NCBI GenBank assembly: GCA_964542875.1
Contig: CAZIWA010000037.1
Coordinates: 1 to 44,973, forward strand
DNA: 44,973 nt
Source: CAZGOM01 sp964542875
GTDB lineage: Bacteria; Planctomycetota; Phycisphaerae; Phycisphaerales; Phycisphaeraceae
Direction of reading: 5' to 3'
Both the position numbers and the translations under genes were made by a program. Position 1 is the first letter of the stretch. Every line of letters starts with the position of its first letter. The notes under the pieces are model-generated. The model did no database searches. It saw only the letters and a program-made list of their open reading frames with translations, and was not told the origin of the DNA. Positions 44,229 through 44,973 of the stretch are shown here, in pieces.

Positions 44229-44877
44229 CGCACTTCCTACCGTTTTTGTGATCGGATCAAGCACGACGCTGCTGATGCACCCTTACCTGGTGAAGCTGAG
44301 CCAGGGGGTGTTCCATTACACCCGGAAGGGGCACGATCCTTCGCAGCTTGGCGAGGCGGCCAGAAATCTGGATGTGCCCCAAGGGGCGAGCGCGGGTGAC
44401 TCCGCAATGATCGTGGCTTATCTGGCGGAGCTGGCAGGAAAACCCGGCTTTAAGCCTGACCTGGCGGTGGTTCAGGTGGGGCTGCATGACATCAAGACCC
44501 ATGCAGGCACGGGGGAGCGGCAGGTATCACAGGCGGATTTCGAGCGCAATATCCTGGCGATCGCCAAGTGGTTCAAGGAGCGGAAAATCGCGCTGGCGTG
44601 GATGACCGCGGGGCCGCTGGACGAGGGTGTTCACAATGCGAAGCAGGCGACGTTCCGGCGTTACGAGGCGGACGTTGATGCGATCAATTATTCATTGAAA
44701 AAGTTAGCGGGGATTCAACGCCAGCCGCTGATTGACCTGGCTGGGTTCACAAAAGGGCTGGGGCCGACGCGGAGCCTGCTTAGCGATCACGTCCATTTCA
44801 ATGACGAGGTGGTGCAGAAGCAGGCTGCGTTTGTGGTTTTGCGGGTGAGGGAGATTTTGGAAAAGGGATTGGGCTAA
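44140..44877 (+). CDS. SGNH/GDSL-type hydrolase with unclear start
   Basis: About 210 recognisable residues, from T-V-F-V-I-G-S-S-T-T-L (about 44238) to 44877. Block I is G-S-S-T, block III Q-V-G-L-H-D (the usual Asn is replaced) and block V S-D-H-V-H-F-N-D-E with the Asp-x-x-His pair, the plan of SGNH esterases. It may remove acyl groups from the sugar products of the rhamnosidase. No ATG, GTG or TTG lies close before the first strand: the nearest are ATG 44140 and TTG 44167 inside the rhamnosidase gene (a different frame), or GTG 44248 inside the first strand. I give 44140 as a working start. An in-frame fusion by a frameshift is the alternative. Confidence 0.7.
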   Translation: MGNCRCPKALKWSSNPSGRKPGNWRLPTSNALPTVFVIGSSTTLLMHPYLVKLSQGVFHYTRKGHDPSQLGEAARNLDVPQGASAGDSAMIVAYLAELAGKPGFKPDLAVVQVGLHDIKTHAGTGERQVSQADFERNILAIAKWFKERKIALAWMTAGPLDEGVHNAKQATFRRYEADVDAINYSLKKLAGIQRQPLIDLAGFTKGLGPTRSLLSDHVHFNDEVVQKQAAFVVLRVREILEKGLG

Positions 44878-44973
44878 GAGTGCAAGAGCGAGCAACTGCG
44901 AGAGAGATGACGCCGGATGCGATCAGGCTTTCTTCTCTCCGTCGGTTGTGCTGCTGGGTCGTTTGCTTGCGCT
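44878..44973. other. Window end, nothing recognised
   Basis: Ninety-six bases after the SGNH stop. No gene, repeat copy or terminator is seen. Confidence 0.5.

Overview
The window is a GC-rich bacterial chromosome segment with 33 protein genes that I can support. It has no rRNA, tRNA, CRISPR array, integrase or transposase. The gene content fits the PVC group, most likely Planctomycetota (perhaps a Phycisphaerae-like lineage). It holds two large pseudopilin-type proteins with the G-F-T-L-[IV]-E start, a WVPGYW-repeat (YXWGXW-type) envelope protein, a DUF2934 protein, two PhyH oxygenases, several intracellular polysaccharide-degrading enzymes, and intergenic DNA full of repeats. One repeat carries a GCTGGCGCGTCGGGCTAAC-like core that I associate with planctomycete genomes. 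The taxon is an inference. The sequence holds one 100-base run of N (4399-4498), so it is a scaffold.

Left part (1-9,250): a GntR/LacI-type regulator is divergent from a large secreted lyase-like protein, with palindromic sites between them. Next come a tandem repeat array broken by the gap, a pseudopilin, a histidine phosphatase, a PhyH dioxygenase and an orphan sugar-type ABC ATPase. The lyase-like gene contains a 34-base G homopolymer.

Centre (9,250-31,200): mostly housekeeping and envelope genes. These are the WVPGYW-repeat protein, SMC with an unusual Ala/Pro-rich tail, an ExoD-like membrane protein, rpoZ-coaC, a DUF2934 protein, thrC, a Spy/CpxP-like protein behind a leader that can hide its own ribosome-binding site, and an ECF sigma operon laid out like CnrH-CnrY-CnrX. 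A DUF481 outer-membrane protein, a PPOX/YCII pair, a nitronate monooxygenase, a secreted protein of unknown function, a second PhyH protein and metG follow.

Right part (31,370-44,877): seven genes run leftward on the minus strand: CDF transporter, sialate O-acetylesterase, pseudopilin, heparinase II/III-like protein, galE, DppC-like permease and a GT39-like glycosyltransferase. A divergent GH78-like rhamnosidase and an SGNH hydrolase follow on the plus strand. Heparinase, esterase, rhamnosidase and SGNH hydrolase all lack signal peptides, so imported glycans are probably dismantled inside the cell.

Almost every intergenic stretch over 150 bases carries one or more dispersed repeat families. 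The plus strand is G-rich even across minus-strand genes, which suggests it is the leading replication strand.
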